Shown in pieces: positions 25,957-34,517 of a stretch of 44,337 bases of DNA (within the stretch, counting starts at the first letter, position 1; each line of letters opens with the position of its first letter). The stretch lies in the NCBI RefSeq assembly GCF_000381045.1, contig NZ_KB905746.1:1-44337 (forward strand), in the 5' to 3' direction. Source of the stretch: Thermus scotoductus DSM 8553 (GTDB lineage: Bacteria > Deinococcota > Deinococci > Deinococcales > Thermaceae). The notes below the pieces were generated by a model. That model did not search any database. It worked only from the letters and a program-made list of their open reading frames with translations, and was not told where the DNA came from. A program made the position numbers and the translations under genes.

Positions 25957-27006
25957 CTAACGCCTGATAGGCCGGGCCACCATGGTCAAGGTGACCTCGA
26001 GCCTCCGTCCTTCCCGCCAAAGCATTAGCCGCACCCGGTCCCCAGGGCGGTAGCGGGCGATGAGGCGGACCACCTCCGCCTTGTCCTTGACCGCTTTGCC
26101 GTTCACCGCCAGAATCACATCCCCAAGGGCCAAAAGCCTCCCCTGGGCATCCCGCTGGGCTCCCCTTAGGCCGGCCCGGGCTGCGGGGCTTCCCGGGTCC
26201 ACCCGGTCCACCATGGCCCCCTGGGTGGTGGTGAGGCCCACCGCCCTGAGGAGCACCGGCGGAAGTTCGTCCAGGCTAATCAGGCTGGCCCCCAGCCAGC
26301 CCCGCTGGGGGATGCCGAACCGCTCCAGGTCCTGGACGCTTTGGGCCACGAGATCCGCCGGGATGGCCACCCCGATTCCTCCCACCCCCGAGGGTCCTCC
26401 CACCACGTCCGCCACCACCCCCACCACCTCCCCTTGCAGGTTCAGAAGGGGGCTTCCCGAGTTGCCCACGGTGAGGGGTGCGTCGGTGAAGAGGTATTCC
26501 CCCACCTCGGCTCCCACGCTGGGGTCGGGGGAGGGAACCTCGAGGGGGCCTATGCCGGAGAGAATCCCGTAGGAGGCCAGGGGCCCCTGGCCGAAGGGAA
26601 ACCCCACCAGCACCACCCCCATGCCCAGGGGAAGGCTGGTGCTGGGGGTCTTGCTGAAGGCCAGCACCCGAGGAGCCTGGAGGCCGCGTACCGTGAGAAG
26701 GGCGATATCGATCCCGGGGTCCACGGCGAAGCGCTCCGCAGGAAAGGTGCGCCCGTCCGCCAGGCGCACAGTGAGGTCGGCCAAGTCCTGGACCACGTGG
26801 TAGTTGGTGACCACCCGGAAGGGACTCACGAAGAACCCCGTGCCCACCACCTGGTTCTCCCCAGGGGCGGTTGGGGAGCCCTGGACCCGGACCACTGCGG
26901 GCAGGGCCCTTTGGATCACCTGGCTTCGGGCCACCTCCTCGGGGGAGACCAGGCGCTGGCCCAGGGCCAAGAGGGAAAGGAGGAGGGCAGCGAGGACGAG
27001 GCGCAT
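25957..27006 (-). CDS. Secreted trypsin-like serine protease with PDZ domain (HtrA/DegP type)
   Basis: This 349-residue protein has an N-terminal signal or anchor (1-16). The protease domain has His70 (TNYHVV), Asp100 (DPGIDIALL) and Ser183 in GNSGSP. The usual GNSGGP is changed at the second Gly, which is uncommon but tolerated in this family. One PDZ domain follows (about 250-340, GSPAARAGLR and LGDVILAVNGKAV). It should act outside the cytoplasmic membrane in protein quality control. It lies 4 nt downstream of argS. Confidence 0.93.
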   Translation of the reverse strand: MRLVLAALLLSLLALGQRLVSPEEVARSQVIQRALPAVVRVQGSPTAPGENQVVGTGFFVSPFRVVTNYHVVQDLADLTVRLADGRTFPAERFAVDPGIDIALLTVRGLQAPRVLAFSKTPSTSLPLGMGVVLVGFPFGQGPLASYGILSGIGPLEVPSPDPSVGAEVGEYLFTDAPLTVGNSGSPLLNLQGEVVGVVADVVGGPSGVGGIGVAIPADLVAQSVQDLERFGIPQRGWLGASLISLDELPPVLLRAVGLTTTQGAMVDRVDPGSPAARAGLRGAQRDAQGRLLALGDVILAVNGKAVKDKAEVVRLIARYRPGDRVRLMLWREGRRLEVTLTMVARPIRR

Positions 27007-27010
27007 GCCC

Positions 27011-28789
27011 TTACATTACCTCAGGGGCGGGGATACCCAGGAGGGAAAGCCCCGTCTTCAGGGTTTCTTGCAGGCTCCTCACCAGGCCAAGGCGGAGTTC
27101 CCTCAGGCCCGGGGGTGCCGTGAGCACCGGGGTGGCGGGCCTCCCGTCCTCCTTGGCGTTGTAGTAGGCGTTAAAGCTGGCGGAAAGGTCCAGCAGGTAC
27201 TGGGCTAGGACATGGGGGGTTTTCTCCTCGGCAGCTTCCAGCACCGCCTCCTCAAAGTCCAGGAGGGCTAAGGCCAGTTCCCGCTCGTACGGGGTGGCCT
27301 GGGCAAGGTCTATCTCCCCCCATTCCCTGGCCTTGCGCAGGATGCTGTGGGCCCGGGCGTGGGCGTACTGGACGTAGGGGCCCGTATCCCCTTCAAAGGA
27401 AAGGGCCTCGGCGTAGCGGAAATCGATCTGTTTCCTGGGCTCGGTCTTCACCATGGCAAAGCGGATGGCCCCCAGGGCTACCATCCTGGCCGCCTCCTCC
27501 TTGGCGGGGTGGTCGGGGTTTTTCTCCTCTATCACGGCAAGGGCCCGCCTTTCCGCTTCCTCCAGGACCTCATCCACGCTCACCGCCAGGCCCTTGCGCC
27601 CGGACATCTGCTTACCTTCCAGCAGTACGGTTTCATAGGCCAGGTGGAAGGCGCCCTCCGCCAGCTCAGGGTGCCCCGCCAGGGCCAGAGCCGCCCGCAC
27701 CAGGGCCTGGGGGTGGCTTTGGCGCACGTCGATGACGTTGATGGTTTCCCGGGCCCTGGGGGTGTAGGGTTCCCCCTGGGGGGCGCTGGTTCTCAGGGCC
27801 GGGTAGTAGGGGTTCTCGTAGGGCTGGAAGTACAACCCCTCCAAAAGGCCCATCTTCCAGAACTGGAAGGCGATGTCCTTGGCGTAGTAGGTGGCGGCTC
27901 CCCCGGAGCGCACCAGGACGAAGTAGGGGTCTTCCAGCCCGGGGATGAAGGGGCTTGCGTCCATGACCAAGGCCCCCGCGTACTTGCCCTCCGTGGGGCG
28001 GAAGACGTGGGGACTCTGCTCCAGGATCCTCAGGGCTTTTTCCAGAAGCCCCGCCCGAACGATGTCGGATTCCCAGACCAGAAGGTCGTAATGAGCGTTC
28101 AGGGCCTTCATGGTGGCCATCTGGGCCAGGAGGATGCGGTTGACGTCTTCCCTGAGTTCCCCCCGCTCCAGGGCGTGAAGGATTTCCTCTATGCCCCCCT
28201 GCAGGTTGGGGTACTCGGGATCCTGATGAAGGCGCACGTAGGCATTGCCGGCGAAGTGGTCGTACTTCTCCTTCCCGTCCCAGGTGAGGCCGTAGTGCCT
28301 TAGGGCGAAAAGGGTTTCCGCCGCCTGGCGGCCTGTGTCGTCAATGTAGTTCAGGACCAGGACCCTTCGCCCCGCATAGTCCAGGATGCGGGCCAGGCTG
28401 TCCCCGAGGGCGATATTCCGCAGGTGGCCCACGTGGAGCTCCTTGTTGGGGTTCACCGAGGTGTGCTCGATGAGCACCAGGCCTTCCCTCTTGGGAAAAG
28501 GCTCCTTGGGCCTCAGGGCCTCCTTGAGGAGATCCTTCGTGCGGATGCGAAAGTTCAAGTACCCCCCCACGGGGATGACTTCCTCCACGAAAGGGGGAAG
28601 GGCCAGGCGGGCCTTGAGCTCCTCGGCGATGGCCTGGGGGGGTTTCCTTAGCTCCTTGGCCAAGGCGAAGAGGGGAACCCCGTAGTCCCCGGGCTTGTCC
28701 TTGGGGGCCTTGGCCACCTTCAGGCGGAGGTCCAGGCCCATTTCCTTCAAGGCGTGGCGAATGGCTTCTTCCAGGGCGCGGCGCACCAT
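27011..28789 (-). CDS. argS: Arginyl-tRNA synthetase
   Basis: This 592-residue class I synthetase has the N-terminal Add-1 domain (about 1-75). The HIGH-type motif HVGH lies at 119-122, in HTSVNPNKELHVGHLRN. The KMSKS-type site reads QMSGRKG, typical of ArgRS that binds tRNA before ATP. The C-terminal DALR helical domain follows. It sits between uvrC (12 nt upstream) and the protease gene (4 nt downstream). Confidence 0.97.
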   Translation of the reverse strand: MVRRALEEAIRHALKEMGLDLRLKVAKAPKDKPGDYGVPLFALAKELRKPPQAIAEELKARLALPPFVEEVIPVGGYLNFRIRTKDLLKEALRPKEPFPKREGLVLIEHTSVNPNKELHVGHLRNIALGDSLARILDYAGRRVLVLNYIDDTGRQAAETLFALRHYGLTWDGKEKYDHFAGNAYVRLHQDPEYPNLQGGIEEILHALERGELREDVNRILLAQMATMKALNAHYDLLVWESDIVRAGLLEKALRILEQSPHVFRPTEGKYAGALVMDASPFIPGLEDPYFVLVRSGGAATYYAKDIAFQFWKMGLLEGLYFQPYENPYYPALRTSAPQGEPYTPRARETINVIDVRQSHPQALVRAALALAGHPELAEGAFHLAYETVLLEGKQMSGRKGLAVSVDEVLEEAERRALAVIEEKNPDHPAKEEAARMVALGAIRFAMVKTEPRKQIDFRYAEALSFEGDTGPYVQYAHARAHSILRKAREWGEIDLAQATPYERELALALLDFEEAVLEAAEEKTPHVLAQYLLDLSASFNAYYNAKEDGRPATPVLTAPPGLRELRLGLVRSLQETLKTGLSLLGIPAPEVM

Positions 28790-28801
28790 CAGGGGGTTAT
28801 C

Positions 28802-30580
28802 TTACCCCAGGGCCCCTTCCAAAGCGGCCTTCAGGGCCTCCGCCGCCTTGCGGTTCATGCCCGGCAGGCGGGCAAGCTCTTCCAAAGGTGCTTCCTTTAA
28901 GGCCTTAATCCCCCCGTAGCGCTCCAAAAGAAGGCGCCTTCTCGCCTCCCCGATGCCGGGGATGCCCTTTAGCACCTGGAAAAGTTCCTGGCTCCTTCGC
29001 TTTTGGTGGTAGCGGAGCCCGTTTTGGTGGGCCTCGTCCCGAAGGTGGATGAGGAGCTGGAGGGCCGGGTGGGTTAGGGGCAGGCGGATCTCCCGGCCCT
29101 CTTGGGTGATGAGGACCTCCTCCTTCTTGGCCAAACCCACCAGGGGAAGGCTCAGGCCGGCCCTTTCCAAAGCCCGGGCTGCTGCCCGCACCTGGCCTAA
29201 GCCCCCGTCAATAAGGAGGAGGTCGGGGAGGGGAAGATCCTTGAGGCTTCCCGTGAAGCGCCGGTATACCCCTTCCTCCATGGCGGCGTAGTCGTCGTTT
29301 CCCGACCCCAGGCGCATCCTGCGGTACTCCGCCCTCTTGGGCCTACCCCCCTCCAGGACGGCCATGGAAAAGACCCGGGCCTCCCCCTGGAGGTGGCTTA
29401 CGTCGTACCCCTCGAGGCGATAGGGCCTTTGGGATAGCCCCAGGATCTCCTGGAGGGCCTTTAGGGCGGGGTGGTCCCCCCGCCTTTCCAGTTGCTTGAG
29501 CTCGGTTTCCAGGGCCAGGCGGGCGTTCTTCTCCGCCAGCTCGAGAAGCCTTACCTTCTCCCCCTTTTTGGGCACCCTTAGCTCCACCCTCCGCCCGGCG
29601 CGGCGGTGAAGCAGGGCTGCTAGGCTTTCCAGGTCCTCCAGGGGGAAGGGCAGCAGGATCAGGGGGGGTAGGGGGGAAGCCTCCAGGTAGTAGTCCCGCA
29701 GGAAGGCCCAGAGGATTTCCTCAGGGCTCGCTTCCTCCTTTTCCACCACCCGGTTGATGCGTCCCAGGATCCGTCCTGAGCGCACCTGGTACAGTTGCAC
29801 CACTGCCAAAGGCCCTGCCTGGGCCAAGCCCAGGAAGTCCAGGTCCCCCATCTCCGGGTCAAAGGCTTGCTGGGCGGTGGAGAAGAAGGCCCTTAGGGCC
29901 TCCATTTGATCCCGGATTTCCGCTGCCCGCTCAAACTCTAACCTCTGTGCGGCTTCCCGCATCTTGGCTTCCAGCTCCCTTAGGAGCCCATCCACCTTTC
30001 CCTCCAGCACCGCCTCCACCTGCCGCACCACCTCCTGGTAGGCCTTGGGGTCGGCAAGGCCCACGCACGGGGCCAGGCAGCGGCCCATGCTGTAGTTGAG
30101 GCAGGGGTGGCGGCGCCTTTTCATGGGGTAGCCCGAGTTCTTGCGCAAGGGGAAGATGCGGTCAATCAGGGTCTTGATGCGGCGGAGGGCCCCCGCCTCG
30201 GGGAAGGGCCCGTAGTACTTGGCCCCGTCCTCCTCCACCCGCCGCACCACCAAAAGGGTAGGGAAGGGCTCCTTGGTGAGCTTGAGGAAAGGATAGTGCT
30301 TGTCGTCCTTGAGGAGGACGTTGTAGGGGGGGCGGTGGGCCTTGATGAGGTTGGCCTCGAGGAGAAGGGCCTCCACCTCGTCCCGGGTGGCGATGAAGTC
30401 CAGGCCTGTGGCCTCCTCGGCGATGCGCCTGGCCTTGCCCTCGGCGTGGAAGTAGCTCCGCACCCGGGCCCTCAGGCTTTTGGCCTTGCCCACATAGAGG
30501 ACCTCTTCCCCTTGCTTCCACAGGTAAACCCCGGGGGCCTCGGGAAGGGGAGGAAGCTCGGAAGGCCGCACGATCCCCAT
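28802..30580 (-). CDS. uvrC: UvrABC system protein C
   Basis: This 592-residue excision nuclease cuts DNA on both sides of lesions together with UvrB. The GIY-YIG domain (about 15-95) has PGVYLWK and VLYVGKAKSLRARVRSY. The Cys-rich PCLNYSMGRCLAPCVG region near 150-165 is the family iron-sulfur or structural segment. The UvrB-binding motif (about 200-235) and the RNase H-like 3' nuclease half (YDVSHLQGEARVFSMAV) follow. The C-terminal tandem helix-hairpin-helix has IPGIGEARRRLL and LPGMNRKAAEAL. It is the first gene of the minus-strand run and lies divergent from the dipeptidase. Confidence 0.97.
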   Translation of the reverse strand: MGIVRPSELPPLPEAPGVYLWKQGEEVLYVGKAKSLRARVRSYFHAEGKARRIAEEATGLDFIATRDEVEALLLEANLIKAHRPPYNVLLKDDKHYPFLKLTKEPFPTLLVVRRVEEDGAKYYGPFPEAGALRRIKTLIDRIFPLRKNSGYPMKRRRHPCLNYSMGRCLAPCVGLADPKAYQEVVRQVEAVLEGKVDGLLRELEAKMREAAQRLEFERAAEIRDQMEALRAFFSTAQQAFDPEMGDLDFLGLAQAGPLAVVQLYQVRSGRILGRINRVVEKEEASPEEILWAFLRDYYLEASPLPPLILLPFPLEDLESLAALLHRRAGRRVELRVPKKGEKVRLLELAEKNARLALETELKQLERRGDHPALKALQEILGLSQRPYRLEGYDVSHLQGEARVFSMAVLEGGRPKRAEYRRMRLGSGNDDYAAMEEGVYRRFTGSLKDLPLPDLLLIDGGLGQVRAAARALERAGLSLPLVGLAKKEEVLITQEGREIRLPLTHPALQLLIHLRDEAHQNGLRYHQKRRSQELFQVLKGIPGIGEARRRLLLERYGGIKALKEAPLEELARLPGMNRKAAEALKAALEGALG

Positions 30581-30594
30581 TGTAGAGTTCCCCT

Positions 30595-31557
30595 ATGGAG
30601 CCCGTCATGGTGGACGCCCACCTGGATTTGGCCTACAACGCCCGGATCCTGGAGCGGGACCTCTCCCTACCCCTGGACCGCCTTAGGGAGGTGGACCCCC
30701 ATCCCGAAACCCCCTTGGTGACCCTGGAAAGCCTTAGGGAGGCCCGGGTGGCGGTGGCCTTCGCCACCTTGTTCGTGGATCCCAGGGAAGGGGGGCAGGC
30801 CGACTGGCAGGATGAGGTGTATGCCCAGCTAGCCCTCTACGAGGCCTGGGAGGCCAAGGGCTGGGTGAGGATCCTCCGCCACGGAAGGGATCTGGAGGCG
30901 CACCTCGCCCGTCACCGGGAGGACCGGATCCTGGGCCTGGTGCTCCTCCTGGAAGGCGCCCATGCCCTCGCCTCCCCTGAGGAGTTGGCTCCGTTGCGGC
31001 AAAGGGGCCTCAGGATGCTTTCCCTCACCTGGGCCACCCGGAATGCCTACGCAGGGGGCAACGCCGAGGAGGCTCCCCTGACCGACTTGGGAAAAGCCCT
31101 TTTGCGGGAAATGGAGGGCCTGGGAATGGCCCTGGATCTCTCCCACCTAGCGGAGGAAGCCGCCTTCCAGGCCCTGGAGGTCTTCTCGGGCCCGGTGTGC
31201 GCCACCCACGCCAACGCCCGGGCCCTGGTGCCCTCCCCCCGCCACCTTTCCGACCGGCTCATGGAGGCCCTAAGGAAGCGGGAAGGGGTCTTGGGCCTGG
31301 TGCCCTTTAACGCCTTTTTGGACCCGGGCTGGAAGCGGGGGGATCCCAGGCTTCCCCTGGAGGCTTTTCTCCGCCACAAGGTCCATGCGGAAGCCCTCCT
31401 GGGCCCCAAGAGGGTGGGCCTGGGCACGGACTGGGACGGGGGGTTTGGCCTCGAGGCGGTTCCTTTGGGTCTGGACCGCCACCGGGACCTCAGGGCCTTG
31501 GGGGACGAGGACTTCCTGGGGAGGAACTGGCTTCGGTGGTTACGTTCTTGGTTCTAG
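30595..31557 (+). CDS. Membrane-dipeptidase-like metallopeptidase (family M19)
   Basis: This 320-residue zinc dipeptidase of the amidohydrolase fold has His8 and Asp10 in VDAHLDL and the metal-bridging Glu in LLEGAHAL. CATHANARAL carries the second metal His, and GLGTDWDGGFG is near the C-terminus. There is no signal peptide, so it acts in the cytoplasm. TAGAGT lies 6 nt before the ATG with no ribosome-binding site, so it is probably leaderless. The 3' end overlaps the convergent thioesterase by 18 nt. Confidence 0.92.
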   Translation: MEPVMVDAHLDLAYNARILERDLSLPLDRLREVDPHPETPLVTLESLREARVAVAFATLFVDPREGGQADWQDEVYAQLALYEAWEAKGWVRILRHGRDLEAHLARHREDRILGLVLLLEGAHALASPEELAPLRQRGLRMLSLTWATRNAYAGGNAEEAPLTDLGKALLREMEGLGMALDLSHLAEEAAFQALEVFSGPVCATHANARALVPSPRHLSDRLMEALRKREGVLGLVPFNAFLDPGWKRGDPRLPLEAFLRHKVHAEALLGPKRVGLGTDWDGGFGLEAVPLGLDRHRDLRALGDEDFLGRNWLRWLRSWF

Positions 31558-31944
31558 GGGCACCACCGCCAGGGTGCAACGGCTTGCCGCCACCAGCTTT
31601 CCCTCCTCGTCGTAGACCTTTACCTCCCACACCTGGGTGCTCCGCCCCACGTGGAGGGGCCGGCCTATGGCCCGGAGGGTCCCCGCCTGTTTCTTGCGGA
31701 TGTGGTTGCAGTTGATCTCCAGGCCGAAGGCGGCATGCCCTGGCGGGCAGTTGAGGAATCCCCCCACGCTGGCCACGCTTTCCGCCAGGGCCACGGTGGC
31801 CCCGCCGTGGAGGAAGCCGAAGGGTTGGTGCACCCTGGGGGTTACCTCCAGCTCGGCTACCACCTCCTCCTTTTCCAGCTTCAGGTAGCGCACCCCCAAG
31901 GTGGCATCCAGGGTTTCCCGCTGGGGAATGGTTTTTCCTTCCAT
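31540..31944 (-). CDS. Hotdog-fold thioesterase (PaaI type)
   Basis: This 134-residue protein has the PaaI-like pattern: QPFGFLHGGATVALAESVAS is the long helix with the HGG loop, and GLEINCNHIRKKQAG is the dimer strand. It should hydrolyse an acyl- or aryl-CoA thioester; the substrate is unknown. The ATG at 31944 has TATACT 7 nt upstream and no Shine-Dalgarno. The same AT-rich patch serves the divergent gene on the other strand. Confidence 0.9.
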   Translation of the reverse strand: MEGKTIPQRETLDATLGVRYLKLEKEEVVAELEVTPRVHQPFGFLHGGATVALAESVASVGGFLNCPPGHAAFGLEINCNHIRKKQAGTLRAIGRPLHVGRSTQVWEVKVYDEEGKLVAASRCTLAVVPLEPRT

Positions 31945-31951
31945 GCCTTGG

Positions 31952-31959
31952 AGTATAAA
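31952..31959. promoter_or_regulatory. Overlapping divergent -10 boxes, 21 bp between two start codons
   Basis: Plus: TATAAA (31954-31959) 6 nt before the GTG at 31966. Minus: TATACT (31957-31952) 7 nt before the ATG at 31944. The two boxes share four base pairs, so both promoters can hardly be occupied at once. Confidence 0.6.
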
Positions 31960-31965
31960 GGGGGC

Positions 31966-32598
31966 GTGGGCGAGATACGGCTTTTTCCTGGGCTTCTTTC
32001 CCCCCCGGCGGGGCTGGAGTTTTTCCTGGACCTCCCCTCGGAGGAGGGGCTTCACCTGATCGCCTTTGCGGAAGGGGCCCTTGCTGCCTTGAAGGTGGGC
32101 TTTCAGGAGGGGGCAAGAAGCCTGGTGCTCCTTTCCCCCATCCTGCGGCGGGATGCCCTTCTTTCCGCCAAGCTGGCCGCCCTCCGCTTTGGTTTGGAGG
32201 TGGGAGGGATGGAGGGGTTTGCCCGGGTGGGCCGGGCTCTTTTCTTTGGCCCCCGTGCGGCGGGAAGCGAGGAGATCTTCGCCGTCTGGAGGGAAGGGCT
32301 TTCGGAGAAAGGGGTGCAGGCCTGGCTGGCCCTTATGGAAGGGCTTTCCGATGAACGCCGCTGGCTTAGGGGCACGGAGGCCCGGATCCTGGTGGTCCAG
32401 GGGGCCTGGGATGCCTTTACCCCGCCTTTTTACGGCAGGGAGGTGGCGGACTTCGCCAAGGGGGAGGCCTTGCGCTTTACCCTGGAGGAGGCGGGTCACC
32501 TGGTGCCCTGGGAGGCTAGGGAGGAGGTGGTGGACCTGGTGGCGGATTTTCTCCTGGGGGAAGCTTTCCGTCCCTTGCCCGGAGGCCTTGCCCTATGA
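31966..32598 (+). CDS. Alpha/beta-hydrolase-fold protein lacking the nucleophile Ser
   Basis: This 210-residue protein has the hydrolase-fold order: a nucleophile-elbow strand LHLIAFAEGALAALKV, then SLVLLSP, then ILVVQGAWDAFTPP (Asp149) and EEAGHLVPWE (His178). At the elbow, where GxSxG is expected, it has FAEGA, with Glu36 in the nucleophile position. So it keeps the Asp and His but not the Ser. The GTG start is preferred because TATAAA lies 6 nt upstream. The stop overlaps the next gene (ATGA), which is also a hydrolase-fold protein without nucleophile. Confidence 0.8.
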   Translation: MGEIRLFPGLLSPPAGLEFFLDLPSEEGLHLIAFAEGALAALKVGFQEGARSLVLLSPILRRDALLSAKLAALRFGLEVGGMEGFARVGRALFFGPRAAGSEEIFAVWREGLSEKGVQAWLALMEGLSDERRWLRGTEARILVVQGAWDAFTPPFYGREVADFAKGEALRFTLEEAGHLVPWEAREEVVDLVADFLLGEAFRPLPGGLAL

Positions 32599-32960
32599 GG
32601 CGAACCGGGTACCTTCACCTCTATGGGCTCAACCTGGTTTTTGACCGGGTGGGAAGGGGGCCTGGGGTGGTTCTCCTGGCGGAGGAGGCAAGGGCTTGGC
32701 CCGAGGATCTTCCGGAAGGGTATACCTTCTATCTTTTGGACCTCCCCGGCTACGGGCGCACGGGTGGGCCTTCCATGGCCCCGGAGGAGCTGGCCGAGTA
32801 CGTGGTGGGCTTTTTGGTCATGCTCAACCTGGGCTCGCCCCCCATCCTGGTCCGGGGAATAGGGGAGGCGGTGGGTGAGGTGCTTAGGGATAGGGGGTAT
32901 CGGGTGTTTTCTGGAGATGCCTTAGATGAGGGCTTGAAAAGGGCCGTGAACATGGATTAA
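32595..32960 (+). CDS. Short alpha/beta-hydrolase-like protein, 121 residues
   Basis: It starts with the N-terminal strands of a hydrolase fold (YLHLYGLNLVFDRVGRGPGVVLLAEE, then FYLLDLPGYGRTGGP). It reaches the elbow strand, which reads PPILVRGIGEAVGEVL, with Ile where the Ser should be. The protein ends soon after, so the C-terminal half with Asp and His is absent. From memory a Thermus thermophilus structural-genomics protein of about 130 residues has the same start; the match should be verified. It is coupled to the preceding gene by ATGA. Confidence 0.75.
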   Translation: MRRTGYLHLYGLNLVFDRVGRGPGVVLLAEEARAWPEDLPEGYTFYLLDLPGYGRTGGPSMAPEELAEYVVGFLVMLNLGSPPILVRGIGEAVGEVLRDRGYRVFSGDALDEGLKRAVNMD

Positions 32961-32981
32961 CATGCCCATGGGAGGTGTTGT

Positions 32982-33422
32982 ATGCGGAGGATTCTGGGTG
33001 TTTTGGCGGTGGTATTGGGCTTAGGCTTGGCGCAGTTTTCCGTGGAGAACTTAAAGCCCTCCTTGGCGGTGGTGGGGGGTAGCCAGGGCTTTGGCCTCGA
33101 GGCCTCCTGGAACTGCCAGCTCTTCCAGCCCCCGGTGGGGGAGGTGCGGCCAGCCCTGGACCTCGCCTATAACGTGAACGGCAACTGGAACGGATCCTTC
33201 CTCTTCCGCTACCTCTACCCTGTGGCCGAGGGTCTAAAGGCCGGGGTGGGGCTTGGCGTGGTCATTCCGGGCTTCCAGTTTGCAAATACCGCCCTCTACT
33301 TCCGGGCCGATGCGGAGTATGACCTGGCGGCCAGCCTGGGGACGCCCCTTTTCCTGGGCGGGGACCTGGGCCTCGCCGGGGGTAAGTTTGCCGGGCAGCT
33401 GAAGGTGGGCTACCGCTTCTAA
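32982..33422 (+). CDS. Small exported protein, probable beta-barrel
   Basis: The protein has 146 residues: a signal peptide (1-17, GLAQ), then alternating amphipathic strands rich in Gly, Tyr and Leu, ending in the aromatic triplet YRF. A C-terminal Phe and such strands are typical of outer-membrane beta-barrels. Short repeats of the form (L/V)GxG and FRYLYP support this. No family is recognised. GGGAGGTGTTGT precedes the ATG. The gene is 22 nt after the hydrolase-like pair, and a terminator follows. Confidence 0.75.
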   Translation: MRRILGVLAVVLGLGLAQFSVENLKPSLAVVGGSQGFGLEASWNCQLFQPPVGEVRPALDLAYNVNGNWNGSFLFRYLYPVAEGLKAGVGLGVVIPGFQFANTALYFRADAEYDLAASLGTPLFLGGDLGLAGGKFAGQLKVGYRF

Positions 33423-33437
33423 CGGCTACCCAGGGCT

Positions 33438-33460
33438 GGGGGAGGGTTTAGCCCTCCCCC
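33438..33460. terminator. Shared terminator; truD stop codon lies in its loop
   Basis: GGGGGAGGG (33438-33446), a 5-nt loop TTTAG and CCCTCCCCC (33452-33460) form a 9-bp perfect stem. It serves the exported-protein gene from the left and truD from the right. The truD stop (TAA, minus strand, 33448-33450) lies in the loop. Confidence 0.6.
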
Positions 33461-34503
33461 AGGGCTTCTTCCTCTTCCGGGGCATCCACCTCCACCTTCA
33501 TCACCTCCCTTAGGAGGCTGGTGGCGTAGCTGCCCTTGGGCAGGAAGAAGGTTAGCCAAAGCCCTTCTGGGGTTTCCTCCAGGGTCCACTCCGTAAGGGG
33601 GATGCGGATGGGCCTCCGTGCCCCCCGGCGGGCGCGGAACTCCTCCCGCTTCAGGTCATAGCGGGCCAGGATCTTGTCCTCCAGGGCCCTGGCCTCCCCC
33701 TGAGCCTCCGGGTACTTCTTGCCGAAGAGGGGCCCGGTGGCGCTGATTTCGAGCTTTAAAGCCCTTTCCGCCTCCTCCTCTCGCTCCACCAGAAACTCCC
33801 CCCCGGTGGCGTGCTTCTTGGCCCAGTCCCCGGGGATGACCCGGTCGTAAAGCCCCCTTTCCATCCTTAGGGCCACCCAGTCGTTGAAGAGAAGGCTTTG
33901 CAGGCTTCCAATCAGGAAACGCTTAAGCCAGGGATTTCCCCTTCCCTTACCCTTCTTCACCAGCTCATAGCCCTTGACCGGGTTCTGCCCCCCGAGGCCA
34001 AAGCGCTGGGGGCCGTAGTAGTTGGGAATGCCCTTGGCCTCGAGGGTCTTCAGGATGGCCCGGGCCTGTTCCACGTGGTGGGCCCCGCGAATGAGAATGC
34101 GGAAGCGGTTTCCCTTGAGGTGGCCCGTGCGCAGCTTGTTGGTGTGCAGGTTGGCTTCCAGAAGCCGGGTTCCCTTAAGGTTTTCCAGCAAGCAGAGGGC
34201 ATCCTCGTGTTTGCGGGGGATGGAGAACCACTGGCGGGTTTGAGCGCGCTTGTCCTTCAGCCCCGCCACCCCGATCTCCTTTTCCGGGACCCCCACCTCG
34301 TCCCGCAGGAACTCCACCACCTGGCGGGTGGTGAGGCCTTCCTTCTCCAGGAGGAAGTAGAGGTGTTCCCCTTCCCCGCTGGGCAGGTAGGCGGGCACCT
34401 CCTCCACCTGGAAATCCTGGGGGAGAAGGCGGATAACCCCCCCCACGCCGGGAAGGTCCTGGGTGAGGTAAGGGTAACGCCCGGGGCGATAGACCAGGTC
34501 CAT
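33448..34503 (-). CDS. truD: tRNA pseudouridine synthase D
   Basis: This 351-residue enzyme makes pseudouridine 13 in tRNA-Glu and others. The catalytic Asp84 lies in AGLKDKRAQTRQW. PNYYGPQRFG and the TRUD insertion domain (about 150-280) follow. Residues HLKGNRFRILIRG are the RNA-contacting strand. The ATG at 34503 is preferred; a longer upstream frame runs through the pepF stop. It lies 14 nt downstream of pepF, in the same operon. Confidence 0.95.
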   Translation of the reverse strand: MDLVYRPGRYPYLTQDLPGVGGVIRLLPQDFQVEEVPAYLPSGEGEHLYFLLEKEGLTTRQVVEFLRDEVGVPEKEIGVAGLKDKRAQTRQWFSIPRKHEDALCLLENLKGTRLLEANLHTNKLRTGHLKGNRFRILIRGAHHVEQARAILKTLEAKGIPNYYGPQRFGLGGQNPVKGYELVKKGKGRGNPWLKRFLIGSLQSLLFNDWVALRMERGLYDRVIPGDWAKKHATGGEFLVEREEEAERALKLEISATGPLFGKKYPEAQGEARALEDKILARYDLKREEFRARRGARRPIRIPLTEWTLEETPEGLWLTFFLPKGSYATSLLREVMKVEVDAPEEEEALGEG

Positions 34504-34517
34504 CCCTTTATTTTGCC

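Noticed and set aside
31651-31965. Upstream extension of the hydrolase-like frame by 105 residues
   Set aside because: This part is antisense to the thioesterase gene; the promoter lies at 31954-31959.
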